A DNA stretch of 64,000 bases from Meandrina meandrites. Lineage: Eukaryota; Cnidaria; Anthozoa; Scleractinia; Meandrinidae. The stretch lies in assembly GCA_963693305.1 (NCBI GenBank), contig OY855908.1, positions 19,894,493-19,958,492 on the forward strand. Reading direction: 5' to 3'. Shown piece after piece: positions 1 through 45,086 of the stretch; the first letter of the stretch is position 1, and each line of letters begins with the position of its first letter. Both the position numbers and the translations under genes were made by a program. The notes beneath the pieces were generated by a model. It was not told where the DNA came from. It ran no database searches and was given only the letters and a program-made list of their open reading frames with translations.

Positions 1-127
1 ATTGGAGGATAATGCCCTTAGCTGAAAGATTGTCCTCAAAATTTCACAGTTTGCCTCGATCGAAGCTTTTCGGCTAACGGTTCATTTTACGGATAATCTT
101 TCAGCCTCGGGCATAATCCTCTAATAT
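1..127. mobile_element. Short palindromic DNA element (MITE-like)
   Basis: The first ~37 bases (GGATAATGCCC, then CTGAAAGATTGTCC) return as reverse complement at about 92-127 (GGATAATCTTTCAG, then GGGCATAATCC). This makes a hairpin of about 127 bp. There is no coding capacity, and it may begin before the window. It lies downstream of the CCDC177-like gene. Confidence 0.5.
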
Positions 128-813
128 ACCAGCCGCCTGAAGGGGTTTAATTAACACTTATTCTGAAAATTATACTAAAAAAATCTCAGGAAGGAAATAT
201 TGCAATTCTTTGGAGTTAAAACCCACAAGAAACAGTTCTCTTTGAATCCAGGGAAAAAGGGATTAAAAATGGAGTTTATTTTATAAACAGAATTTTCCGT
301 TGCAGCATCTTTGGTCTTCACCTTAATCTCAAAATAATTATATCATTTAAAAATTGGAACATTTCCTGTTTGATAACTTGAGATGTTACGACTGCCTCCA
401 CCCAAGTGGAAGAAAATCTCATTTTATTCTTTTATAAAACAACCTCTTTGTATTAAATTATTTTGTTGACTATTAAAAAGACGAATTCAGACTGACAAGA
501 GCAGTAGTCACAATAACAATGGAACAAGTCGTGTTTTTTTATATTGTCGACAGAATACCGCGTATGACAATTTAAAGTAACAACTGTTTGTGTACACGTA
601 TTAAACCATACGGCAAGTTGTAGCTATGAATATGAGTTATGAATGATACAAATAAAAGAATATTTGAACTGTATTTGTTTGACATTGTGGCTGTAAGGAC
701 GTAATTTGCTAATTTAAAATAGTTCATAGACATTCGGCTGCTAATATAAATATTCAATTCTAAATCACACCTAACTATTGGTATTACTGCGTGAAAACAA
801 TTTTTTTTATTTA
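128..813. other. 3' flank of the CCDC177-like gene
   Basis: AT-rich sequence after the stop codon of the minus-strand CCDC177-like gene. It probably includes its 3' UTR. I see no gene and no clear repeat here. Confidence 0.4.
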
Positions 814-20030
<19,217 letters not shown>

Positions 20031-20270
20031 TTTTTGCTTATCTTGTCACCTTTTTAGATTTTATAAAAGAAACTTCCAGCAAGTCCAGCATTTACGTCCT
20101 ATCCAGTTACTTTGTTATATGCTGTTTTTCATATTATTCTAACTTCCCTCGTCCGTTGAAAACACCAAAAGTTATGGTTACTAAGCTGAGTGAGATCCTG
20201 GGAACAAGTTAGCGCCGCTGGTCGCTGCTCAAGGCTCAAACTCGGGTTCTTTCCAAAAACCCGAACCACA
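20031..20270. promoter_or_regulatory. Divergent promoter between CCDC177-like and LYR genes
   Basis: The two start codons face away from each other and only 240 bp separates them, so both transcripts must begin here. No TATA box is obvious. The arrangement suggests a shared bidirectional promoter; this is inference from spacing alone. Confidence 0.6.
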
Positions 20271-23200
20271 ATGATGAAAGTTCCAACTAGCAGAAGAGTT
20301 CTTCTGTTATACCGACAGATTCTTAAGCAAGGAAAGAGATTGCAGTATACAGACTATGATTTTTTTCGAAGATCAGTAAGACGCGAGTTTGAACAACAAA
20401 AAGATGAAGTGGAGATCAAGGTTATCAAGGAACAATACGAGGTAGAGTGGGCTTTTACTTGGGGTAGAAGAGCACAGAACGCGTCATCAGAATGGAATGA
20501 GTCAAAAGCAAAATTAGTCATAATTTAGGCAGAGCAGAGATAATGTATGTAAAATAATTAGATAATTTGGTAACGGACCTCACTCATTCCCTATCTGGAA
20601 GCGCGGAAATGTGGAAATCTGGCAGTGAATACTTAATACTCAATATCAGACAACTGTCTATCTCTGGAAGCGTGGAAATGTGGAAATGTGGAAATCTGGC
20701 AATGAATACTTAATACTCAATATCAGACAACTGTCTATCTCTGGAAGCGTGGAAATGTGGAAATGTGGAAATCTGGCAATGAATACTTAATACTCAATAT
20801 CAGACAACGGATATCTCTGGAAGCGTGGAAATGTGGAAATGTGGAAATTTGGCAATGAACACTTAATACTTAATATGAAACAACCGTCTATCTCTGGAAG
20901 CGTGGAAATGTGGAAATGTGGAAATCTGGCAATGAACACTTAATAGTTAATATGAAACAACCGCCTATCTCTGGAAGCGTGGAAATGTGGAAATGTGGAA
21001 ATCTGGCAATGAATACTTAATACTCAATATCAGACAACGGATATCTCTGGAAGCGTGGAAATGTGGAAATGTGGAAATTTGGCAATGAACACTTAATACT
21101 TAATATGAAACAACCGTCTATCTCTGGAAGCGTGGAAATGTAGAAATGTGGAAATCTGGCAATGAACACTTAACACTTAATATGAAACAACCGCCTATCT
21201 CTGGAAGCGTGGAAATGTGGAAATCTGGCAATGAACACTTAATACTTAATATGAAACAACCGTCTATCTCTGGAAGCGTGGAAATGTGGAAATGTGGAAA
21301 TCTGGCAATGAACACTTAATAGTTAATATGAAACAACCGCCTATCTCTGGAAGCGTGGAAATGTGGAAATGTGGAAATCTGGCAATGAATACTTAATACT
21401 CAATATCAGACAACGGATATCTCTGGAAGCGTGGAAATGTGGAAATGTGGAAATGTGGAAATCTGGCAATGAACACTTAATACTTAATATGAAACAACCG
21501 TCTATCTCTGGAAGCGTGGAAATCTGGAAATCTGGAAATCTGGCAATGAATACTTAAAGGGGCACTATCACGGCTGATTATAGAAATTTCTATGTTCTGA
21601 TTTCCTCAATATATTGCCAAATACCACCAAATACACGAATAAATTTGATAAAGAGATCCCCCAAAACAAGATAGAACGGTTATTGTGAGGAAGAAGTACA
21701 GGATTGCAAGGATGGAAGTGGATTGTGTTTGATTTTTGGACAGGATGTCCAGAAATCAAAGCTGCCATTCTGGTGAAATTTTGAACCGTTCATTAGTCAC
21801 TTTTTCCACTTAATTGATATTTCTTTGCTTTTACCACTTTTAGCATTTTTCTCTTCCTATTGCAACACAATAAAGCGCAATTATAGCAAGCTGCAGGCCA
21901 TTTTTATATAAAATATCATATTCCAGGCATGACAGTGTCCCTTTAATACTTGATATGAAACAACCATCTATCTCTGGAAGCGTGTAAATCTGGAATAATA
22001 ATTTCAGGGGGTGGGACATGTAGGTGTGTAATTCAGTGGGTTTTGATTCGTGACTTCTGATCAAGAACATACTATCCCGTGTCACTGAAGAAATTTTCTA
22101 GAACAGCTACCTAGAGCATGCTTTGAATGCATGACATCTTCTCCAGTGCACATATTTGAATTTATAACCATTTTGATCATAAAGTATTTGCCCTTTATTC
22201 AGACCATCATATTGATACAAATAAACAATAGCCTCTATTTGGCGCAATATTGTAAGGCCTTCAGGTGGCACGTATCACCCTAGGCTTATAATCATACACT
22301 GCAAAGAAAACTGCAGCAAACAAAACTAGTGTCATTGATAACTTTCATTGATCCTCACTTCAATTGGCTTTAAGTGTCATACAATTTTAACTGCTTTTAA
22401 AAAAATGGTTTATTTTTAAAGGCAAACATCAACTAAACAATAAATATCATTGAAATCATGTACATTTTATCAAATTATCTCTAAAATAGTGTCATTTAAC
22501 GGAGTTACTGCAAACTTTCATTGTTCATAGCTATGCGTTATTATTTGGATCTCAAAAGGTTAAAGCTAAAAACACCTCTTAACAAATTTTCTATATACAA
22601 TAATGCATGCTTTTTCTGAATGGTTTGTTTTTAAGGCAGACATAAACAACTTAACAATAAATATTATTAAAAATCAATATTTCATGACATGTAGGGCAAG
22701 AAATTTTATATATGTGCCCTACTTACTGGTATTCTTGGTGATTAATTCTTGGTAATTAAATGTATGTAACAAAACATGCTCTAGGTAGCTGTTCTAGAAA
22801 ATTTCTTCAGTGACACGGGATAGTATGTTCTTGATCAGAAGTCACGAATCAAAACCCACTGAATTACACACCTACATATCCCACCCCCTGAAATTATCAT
22901 TCCAGATTTACACGCTTCCAGAGATAGATGGTTGTTTCATATCAAGTATTAATTATTCATTGCCAGATTTCCACATTTCCACGCTTCCAGAGATAGACGA
23001 TTGTTTCATATTAAGTATTAAGTATTCATTGCCAGATTTCCACATTTCCACGCTTCCAGAGATAGGCGGTTGTTTCATATTAAGTATTAAGTGTTCATTG
23101 CCAGATTTCCACATTTCCACGCTTCCAGAGATAGACGATTGTTTCATATTAGGTATTAAGTGTTCATTGCCAGATTTCCACATTTCCACGCTTCCAGAGA

Positions 23201-24998
23201 TAGACGGTTGTTTCATATTAAGTATTAAGTATTCATTGCCAGATTTCCACATTTCCACGCTTCCAGAGATAGACGGTTGTTTCATATTAAGTATTAAGTA
23301 TTCATTGCCAGATTTCCACAGTTCCACATTTCCAGATTTCCACGCTTCCAGAGATAGACGGTTGTTTCATATTAAGTATTAAGTATTCATTGCCAGATTT
23401 CCACATTTCCACATTTCCACGCTTCCAGAGATAGGCGGTTGTTTCATATTAACTATTAAGTGTTCATTGCCAGATTTCCACATTTCCACATTTCCACGCT
23501 TCCAGAGATAGACGGTTGTTTCATATTAAGTATTAAGTGTTCATTGCCAGATTTCCACATTTCCACATTTCCACGCTTCCAGAGATAGGCGGTTGTTTCA
23601 TATTAACTATTAAGTGTTCATTGCCAGATTTCCACATTTCCACATTTCCACGCTTCCAGAGATAGGCGGTTGTTTCATATTAACTATTAAGTGTTCATTG
23701 CCAGATTTCCACATTTCCACATTTCCACGCTTCCAGAGATAGACGGTTGTTTCATATTAAGTATTAAGTGTTCATTGCCAAATTTCCACATTTCCACATT
23801 TCCACGCTTCCAGAGATATCCGTTGTCTGATATTGAGTATTAAGTATTCATTGCCAGATTTCCACATTTCCACATTTCCACGCTTCCAGAGATAGACAGT
23901 TGTCTGATATTGAGTATTAAGTATTCATTGCCAGATTTCCACATTTCCACATTTCCACGCTTCCAGAGATAGACAGTTGTCTGATATTGAGTATTAAGTA
24001 TTCACTGCCAGATTTCCACATTTCCGCGCTTCCAGATAGGGAATGAGTGAGGTCCGTTACCAAATTATCTAATTATTTTACATACATTATCTCTGCTCTG
24101 CCTAAATTATGACTAATTTTGCTTTTGACTCATTCCATTCTGATGACGCGTTCTGTGCTCTTCTACCCCAAGTAAAAGCCGTAGAGTGTAGTGGAGTACA
24201 TCAGATACACCAGATCCACTTGATAACAATCTAAGAAAAGCATTGGATGATGACCCAGATAATGACGGCTAAGGAGCATATGCTCGGTTTGTAATATAGT
24301 GCTGCACGTCCTCTAGATGAAGGATGTCACATTGCCATATCCCCCGTAGAGGGAGACGTGGGGGAGGGGGGGGGGGGGGGGGGGGACTCCCATATCAAAG
24401 ATATCAAATGGATGGAGTGATCGTGGAATAAAATAGAAAATTGAATTATTAATCCCCTAAAGGAGACCATCTGAGCTTTGCTGAACCATTTTTTGACCCC
24501 TAAAAGATACCATTTGTCATGCCTGATTGACGTAAACTGCTATTTTTTGTTTTTTGATGTGCAACCTTAAATGAGGCCTCGACAGCTAAAAATATTATGA
24601 AACCCTAAGTGAGATGATGAGCCTAGTCTCTTTCATATGGGAGCTGGGAGTACCCGTGGCTAACATGCAAGATACATTGTAGATGCAGGGAGGGGGAGGG
24701 GTGATCATTCATTCATTCATTGAGGCAACATCATGTTACCTGTACTGAAATAGGCCAATTCCAAGATTCAAACTTGGTCCCGAGACTTCAGGGAATAAAA
24801 CAAAAGATATCACATCAAGGTCGAGGGATGAATACATCATTTGATTTATTCCCCCAAGCCTCAGAGCCATGTTAGAATTTTAATATATCGGAATTGGCTT
24901 ATGAACTTTTTAAATTTTGATCTTAATTTGCATCTATAATTATTTTTGTTTAGAAGGGAATGTACTTTTTGAGGACAAAGTTAGGTGGACTGCAGTAA
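20271..24998 (+). CDS. LYR-motif mitochondrial microprotein (MIEF1-microprotein-like), 2 exons
   Basis: Predicted 71-aa protein. Exon 1 is 20271-20441 and exon 2 is 24954-24998 (phase 0; donor GAG|GTAGAG, acceptor TTGTTTAG|AAGGG). The LYR tripeptide is at residues 13-15 in RRVLLLYRQILKQGKRLQYT, followed by DYDFFRRSVRREF and ending KGMYFLRTKLGGLQ. This is the layout of the ~70-aa human MIEF1 upstream-ORF microprotein, including its xGxxFLxxKLG tail. LYR proteins act in the mitochondrial matrix with acyl carrier protein, and the human microprotein is tied to mitoribosome assembly. Here it is a stand-alone gene, and no MIEF1-like ORF follows it. Exon 2 is tiny and separated by a fold-back transposon. 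ATG choice is between codons 1 and 2. Confidence 0.85.
21554..21946. mobile_element. 385-bp TTAA-targeted MITE nested in the fold-back left arm
   Basis: The element 21558-21942 has inverted ends AGGGGCACTATCAC and, inverted, AGGGACACTGTCATG. TTAA flanks both sides. The matching site in the right arm (near 22950) holds a single TTAA and no insert, which proves the insertion and its target duplication. Confidence 0.85.
22125..22770. other. Central spacer of the fold-back element
   Basis: AT-rich and without a convincing ORF. A block around 22405-22470 recurs in diverged form at about 22618-22685 (AATGGTTT, then AACAATAAATAT). Confidence 0.5.
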
Positions 24999-25770
24999 AA
25001 GAAGCCTGAATGCCATGATGGATAAGTTCCAACACAAACAGCAGTTAGTGCAAGAGCTGTGTTTGCTGAAAAGAGAAGACTTAATACCTTAAAAGAAACT
25101 TCCGTTAATGGAAAAGTGCTGTTTAATTGTTGGAGGTATAGTCGATGATGATATTTGTTTTAAAAATGACATAAAATTGAATGACAGTACAGACAATTTG
25201 GGGTTTGACATTTTCCTTGAATAGCTATTTGCATTTTTGAACAACAGATCTTTTATGGCATAACAAAAAGGGCAAGTGTATTATGTCTTTTTATATGCCT
25301 TTGCTGGAAATTCAAAACCCAGAATCAATAATGTGTACCCAAGTTTTTCCATCAATTAAAATCTTTTCAAACAATATCCAACTGATACTATATTTCCAGG
25401 AACTCAGCAGTAATTTTTTCCAGTAATGGAAAAAAAATTAGCATTGCGTATCACTCAAGCTGTTTTGAACAGGCAGATGCCAACAAAACAACACATTGTA
25501 TTAAAAAGCTTATGATATTGCTTGATTTATTATAAACAACATTCATCAGTCTTGTGGTATAGCAGCATATTAAGTCTCTGCTGTGATTTTATAAAGTAAC
25601 ATTATTGTAGCTTTAATTTAAATAACTTCATTCATTATTAATATTGTCACATGTCTACTGGCATTGATATAAATGTTGAAACATGTACATAGTAAGGAAC
25701 ATTTCATCTTTATCATGTACACTGTAGTAGAGTGTTCATTAACAAAGTAAATGTTATTGATAGGCTTTAA

Positions 25771-28700
25771 TTATGGTTCAAAATAATGGCTGTTGTCAAC
25801 TCTTACTACAACAGGGACATCGTCAAAACTTGTACGGTGTGGTCTCCTTCGCCTTGTAATAATGTCATCAATAAGCTTCTTCTTATAAATTTTCCAGTTC
25901 CTGTCCTCAATGTAACATTTAAATGCCTGTTTCTGTGTTAGGAATGCTTCACTGAGTTTCTGTTTTAGTGCTTCCAGTGTTTTTCCTCTTTCTTTTTTCA
26001 TGAAGATTAGTTGACTGATCAACAAACAGTGTACCTGTTGAGTATCAATGGTGATTAATTCATTTTTGTCATGATATTTAGACCCTAATTACAGCTCAAA
26101 AAAGGATTTTGTATTGTGTCTTGAGTGATTTGAGAACCAAGTAATTGTATAGTAAATCATACAGGATGGATAGGAGGGGGAAGGGGAGAGGAATTTATAT
26201 GTTCATGGGAGTAGGGTAGGGGGGTTAAATGCTATCTGCAACAGTATTTGGAGTAGAGTGGATGAGTGAAAAATTATCTGGGTGAGTGCAGCTTGAACGT
26301 CACTCGCGCAGATGGCGAGTGCTCCGAAAGTTTAGTTTCCAACCCTGCATAACTACTTTACATTTTCAATAACCAGAGATTGAAAACTTTTGCGAGGAAA
26401 ATTTTTCCGTAATCAATTTTGACGTTGGTTTTTGCAAGACCTGCCAGAAACCTACTCACGATTGTGACATGAACTGCATTCCAATGTGAGGTGTGGCGTG
26501 AGTTGCTTAGATGGATTTCAGCCTAGCAATTACAAAAGTAACAAATTTAACCGTTCTCTATTCACTCACCCTTCCAACTGTTATAATGTACGTTTTCTTT
26601 AAGTCCTCGCCCACTCCAAAGAAATCACCTTTGTTTAGCACGTGGACAGTAAGGAATTTTTTCACAACACTCTCCTTGAGATCCGCGCCGTTGTCTGTCG
26701 GCTCGGTGAAGTTGATAGGTGGTAGTTTTAGCCGGATTTTACCGGAAGAAGATTCGTTTCGGATCATTGCTATTTCTCTCACCACTCTACACTTCCCAGA
26801 TTGAATGAAATATACGTCATCAGCAGGGCCATCTATGTCACCAAGAATCACCTGCAATAACAGCAAGTTATGCTGAGCGACGATTCAGGAGCAACAACTA
26901 CATTAAAATGAGCATTGAGATATTAATGCTAAGGTGTTGAAACTTCCGCTTAACTTTTTAGAAGGTTCAAGAGAATTGCTTTGATTCACGGTGCAGAGTA
27001 AATGCCTCACGTGACCAAAAGCAATGCGATAGAAAGAAAGGGCCAAAAAAGAAACAGAAAGTTTTGAATGCTGTGTATTCCCCAGCTCCTCAACGCAGCA
27101 GCCGGGTAACCTCTCTGGGCACTGTTCTTTATAATTACACTCAGGCTAACTGTCATTTTAGAAGACTACCGTGAATCGTGTCCCGTGCATACCCCCAAAA
27201 AGTTACAGGCTATCATGCATATCGAGTTAAGCTTGGCCCCGCAAAAATTAGTATGAATAAGGTAGTTTGTGTAAGTTGTTATACGCGTACCGTATTAGGA
27301 GGAAATTCCCTAAGTTTTGTATGTCCAACTGTTTGCCGAATTTCAGTGTTTGCCCAGTCTTTGAGAACTGGCTGGGAATTAAGCACCGAAAGTTTTCTCT
27401 CCCATTCGATCTGATGACTGTTTCGTAGAACCTAAAACGAAGAAACAAGGCGTTATTTGATAAACTAGTCCGATATACATTTTTTTCAAATGTGAAAATG
27501 AAAAATTCGATAAAGTTACTTTGGTCAACCCAGCGAGAATTTCGGCAACGGATAAATTTTGCTCTTGATTAGAGACAAACTACATCTATACAATTTATTT
27601 ATTGGTCTTTTTTTGAATATCTAGTTACCTCGTCAAAATCAGGTTTGTCAACTCTTAGGAACTCTGAGTTTTCCTTGCATATGATCGTAGCTGTTCGTCT
27701 GATGTTATGAAGCAAAGCCAGTTCTCCAAAAGAATCTCCTTCCGACATTTCACCAACGACCTAAAAAAAGGTTGTTCGCGTTTTACTCACTTATTAGCTT
27801 GGTTTGAGTTCGGCTTTGTTCACGAGAATCACGATATATTTAAATAAATCAAGCTATCTGGTTTTTTACTGCATCGTGTCTAAGCAAGTATTACAGTAGT
27901 AGAATGTTATCCGCCTTGTTTCGTAACTTAATTCTACCTATTTTTGAACTTTTAGCTGATTATCATGCCATTTGTTATATAAACCTGCTTATGTTGTTCT
28001 CCAGTGTGTTTATCTTCTTCCATTCTCTCCACAATCACTGAACCTGACACGATAAAGTAAAACGAAATGCCAACATGCCCTGAAGAAGAAACGAGAAAAC
28101 TATAAAACAGAATTCAAGAGCGAATATTGAGGTGGAATTAAATACCTTATCAGACTTAACAAGAAGTACAAAACCGGTCTAGAACAACTTATCACAACTT
28201 GTTAGCCCTTTGACCAGTTTGATATCGTGACGAAAAGCCACAAACACTCTTATTTCGATTGCGCGAGAAAAAAAAACAAACAAAACAAAACAACTAAGCT
28301 TATTTGAAAAGAAGAATTAAAGCCATCGAAACTGTGTATGACGCTATTGGTTGATTGCTTTGTATATTGCTTTCAAAACTATTTAAAAAGGTGAATCAGA
28401 TCTTTTGAAACCATTCATCATTGTTTTAGTGTTGAAGTCAAAAACAAAAGATTTAGTGTGCAAGGCAGCTACATTGAACCGAAGCTCACTGATTATTAGG
28501 CAAATCTTTTTTTTTTTCAACTTGTGATGAATTGAGGTAAAATGGTAAAGTTCGTTCCAGTCCTCGGGATCCGACAAGCCAGAAGGTTCATCAGTCCTGC
28601 GACAAAGTAGAAGGAATGCAATCCAACAGGATGGATGTCAGTCAATTTTGCCACAATGCCTTTTGATTCTAACACGAACAATACCTTCACAGAAAGCCAT

Positions 28701-28891
28701 ACTTTTTCCGAAATTCGTCCCTGTACTGACAACATTGTGCGTGCCAGGCTTCAGGTCAAGGCGCTGGAACTTTTCTTTGCGTTTTTATGAGCGCTTAGCT
28801 TGCATTAACGTGCGCTTAGAGTTTTGGTTAATGTACCAGTCACCATTTTTTTCTCTATGGTAGATTGCGCCTGAGGTTACCCTCCCCCCCC

Positions 28892-28922
<31 letters not shown>

Positions 28923-30271
28923 ACAGCTCAAGTTCTATTCAAGATCACAGCTCGTTATTCAACTAACCGCCATCTGGAAAAAGCGAACAAGTGATATGGC
29001 CGGAACAGAACAGGAAACTGAACGCCACTGAGCACAATGCCCTTTCCGTTTACAAATAAACCAACTAATCAAAAACGGCACAACCTGGAACAAATCGATC
29101 TACATTCAACCAGTCATATAAAAGCATTTACGATGATCAGGGTTATTAAACAAACAAACGAATTGTTGCCTATTGTTAGCAATAACAATATGAGGACTTG
29201 GGATCAAATCAAACTGACAGCAAAAAACTGTGTTCATGGAAGGCTGTAGTGGAAGCTCTTTGCTCCGGTCGGAGCGAAGAGGATTAACCAGCTAGCAATA
29301 ACATGTAGCACATAACTACCTCATATAATGGACAGCAATTTGAATCAAATCGCTGATTTTATTTCGCACTGGTGTAATTACCTTGTTTTATAACCACTCT
29401 TCCTTTCTCAAACATGTCGTAGTACAATACTTTAGCCAGTTCTCGTTTAACGTACATAGGATAACGGCCAAAACATTTTAATTTCTTCACAACTTGAAGA
29501 ACCACTTCAATTTCCTCTTCAGTTCTGTTCCACGAAAGTGTTCTTAAAGTTTTCTTGATGACAGGTGACAGAAACCCACAAGACTGGACATGGGGCTTGA
29601 AAGCTTTAAAAAGTGGAAAAAAAGATACGAAAAGTAAGAAAAAAGTAACGGTTTTTTCAGCTCTTTTTATCCAGAAAAAGTTGATCAGAGGTTGATATGA
29701 TTTCACCACCCATTCCCTCCCCCCTCCCGAATTGCTGATCTTATACTTGGTTAAATAGCTGTTAGTTGGACATATTTACCATTAACATTAAAGCTAAGTC
29801 TTCCCTCTCCGTCTTCTGACTTAGCAACAAATCCTCTGGCTCGGGTGTGATCATCAGACTGCCTCACATCCTGTCACGTGTCACAAAACAATAAATACAG
29901 GAAGAACTCATGAAATCTGTACAACAAAGAAATTCTCTTGTTACACTAAATGCACTGAGCCACTTAGCCTTTTATATGCTTTTGGATGTATTCACCTTGA
30001 GCACTGTTGACCATTTTCTCTGTTTAGTGATAGCCTTGGCGACTTTTTTAAAACTCACACCCCCTCCTGTTTCCTTTTGCCATATTGTGGGAGCTGTTTT
30101 CGTTACTTCGTTGACGCTCGGCGCTGCGGATTCCGTATTCGGATCAAAATTTTCCTCGTCAAATTCTGGTAAAAGAAAAGGGTTAATGGCATTGCTCGGT
30201 CTTCGACCACTTGGTCGTTCATCGGTTGTAGATGGCCTCTTCTTAGACGATGTAGCTGTTTTGTCTTTCAT
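25771..30271 (-). CDS. CNBD2: CNBD2-like cyclic-nucleotide-binding protein, copy A
   Basis: Predicted 500-aa protein. Minus-strand exons: 29996-30271, 29780-29870, 29382-29603, 27985-28079, 27629-27760, 27291-27431, 26570-26851, 25771-26034; all GT..AG and in phase (1503 nt). After a basic, disordered N-terminus comes the first cNMP-binding fold: KKLKCFGRYP, FEKGRVVIKQG, YFIVSGSV and a phosphate-binding cassette GDSFGELALLHNIRRTATI. This keeps the FGE and Arg used to hold cyclic nucleotides. A second fold (exons 6-7: FPPNT, YFIQSGKCRVV, GDFFGVGEDL) lacks the FGE/Arg pattern and is probably non-binding. The layout matches vertebrate CNBD2, a cAMP-binding protein needed for sperm flagellar function in mouse. 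The stop is TAA at 25771-25773. Paralogous to the divergent plus-strand copy B. Confidence 0.87.
28881..28925. repeat. Poly-C tract followed by (CA)n
   Basis: A mostly uninterrupted C run to 28908, then CA dinucleotides to 28925. It lies in the intron between copy A exons 29382-29603 and 27985-28079. Length may be unreliable in the assembly. Confidence 0.85.
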
Positions 30272-31577
30272 TACAGCTCATAAGTTCTCACCCGTGCAAG
30301 AACGAGGCTTGAAAAGTTTTTGAACGATGAGTTTAAGATTTAAAAATCTTAAACTCACCTCGCAAAGTTATCTGTCTTGAGACGGTAATGGCGTGTTACT
30401 ATTTGCTGGATTGATTGCTTGAGATCTAAATTACCGTGTTCCAAAGTTTTGTGACGAAGTTAATTAAAAAAATCCGCGCGCTACTTTCGCAACACTACTT
30501 TTAAAGGAAATAGTGTTTTCTAATTTATGTTAAGAACGAAAATTTAACGTTGGGAGGTTCTCTTTTACGACCTTCAAGTTCGATACGTGGAATTAACTGA
30601 AGCACTTGTAACCGCTTTATACTCAAGATACCAAATTGAGGTTATTCATCAAAGTATTCATCAGTAATATTTATCAATTAAAAACCTACATGATTCCATA
30701 TTAGAAGAAAACAATCAGAAATCTGTCATCGAAACAAACCACGTCATATACAGAGCAGAGCTGCCAAGCTGGGTTTGTTCTTAAATTTCCAGGAAATAAA
30801 TTTGAATACTTCACTGTTGAACAGAAATTCGATTCACTGTATTCAATCCGTGTTAAGATATCCAAATGATTTGAAACCGGCTCATTAGAAAAATGGCGTG
30901 GAAGTGACTGTTCAAACGAAACTGATCTTTCCAGGGATTAATTGTGTACCAGGCCATGTATTATGATTGTCACTTAAAATTAGCAAGTTTAAAAATATTC
31001 TAACGAAATAAGAACGAAAAACAATTTTACTGCATAAATTTGAAGTCAAGAGTCATCAACAATTTTTAAAATCTACAATGAAACTAATTTTAAGAGCGGC
31101 ATAATGTCTAGGTATGTGAACTTGATAAAACAGATAATATATGCCATTTTTTGTCATTATGTCATGGTTAAAACAAAACAAAACCAATAAAATAAGTTCT
31201 TGATTTTTCCAAAAAGGCCTGGCAGGATTAAATATAAGCTATATTATATCTAAGCCAGTTTCTGTATCCACAGAAACTGGTCCAAGAATACACTTTAAAT
31301 AAATGATCGATAATCAGAGGAAAAACGCGGAAAATATATACATTAAAAACATCCTCTATTTGGGGTCCCCAGAGGAAGGTCAAATACTTGTTCACGTGAC
31401 ATTGTAGGTCGGCAGCTCGAGCTGACGGCGAGTTCGTGCGCGCGCAATTAGCGAATTATGATGTAGTATGTAGGTTCGTTCATGCGCACATTGTCCTGCT
31501 TCGTATCCGCAGTTGTTTGGTGAACTCTAATTGTCACTTAACACTCGTAAAACTACAGAGAAGCACAGCTTGTCGTT
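30272..31577. promoter_or_regulatory. Divergent intergenic region between the CNBD2-like copies
   Basis: This 1.3-kb spacer separates the start codons of the two head-to-head paralogues and must hold both promoters. A short CG-rich stretch lies near 31405-31445 (GAGCTGACGGCGAGTTCGTG, then GCGCGC), ~135 bp upstream of copy B. I see no gene or clear transposon. Confidence 0.5.

Positions 31578-45086
<13,509 letters not shown>

Larger units (their letters stand above)
20442..24188. mobile_element. 3.7-kb fold-back transposon with 8-bp target duplication
   Basis: The element (20450-24180) begins GGCTTTTACTTGGGGTAGAA and ends with the exact complement. GTAGAGTG flanks it at 20442-20449 and 24181-24188. 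The left arm (to ~22124) and right arm (from ~22771) are inverted copies. Each starts with ~130 bp of unique sequence, followed by 14-16 units of a ~60-85 bp tandem repeat (TCTGGAAGCGTGGAAATGTG, a variable number of GGAAATGTG, then GGCAATGAATACTTAATACT). The centre (22125-22770) is AT-rich with an internal ~70-bp duplication. There is no transposase, so it is non-autonomous. It sits in the LYR gene intron, and the left duplication is itself the splice donor. Confidence 0.9.

Noticed and set aside
22810..23382. 190-aa ORF with a 23-residue repeat (LPDFHISTLPEIDGCFILSI...)
   Set aside because: It is the tandem repeat of the fold-back element read in one frame where some units happen to be 69 bp; units of other length break the frame and the opposite strand is equally open.
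29910..30323. 137-aa plus-strand ORF
   Set aside because: Antisense shadow of CNBD2-like copy A exon 1.
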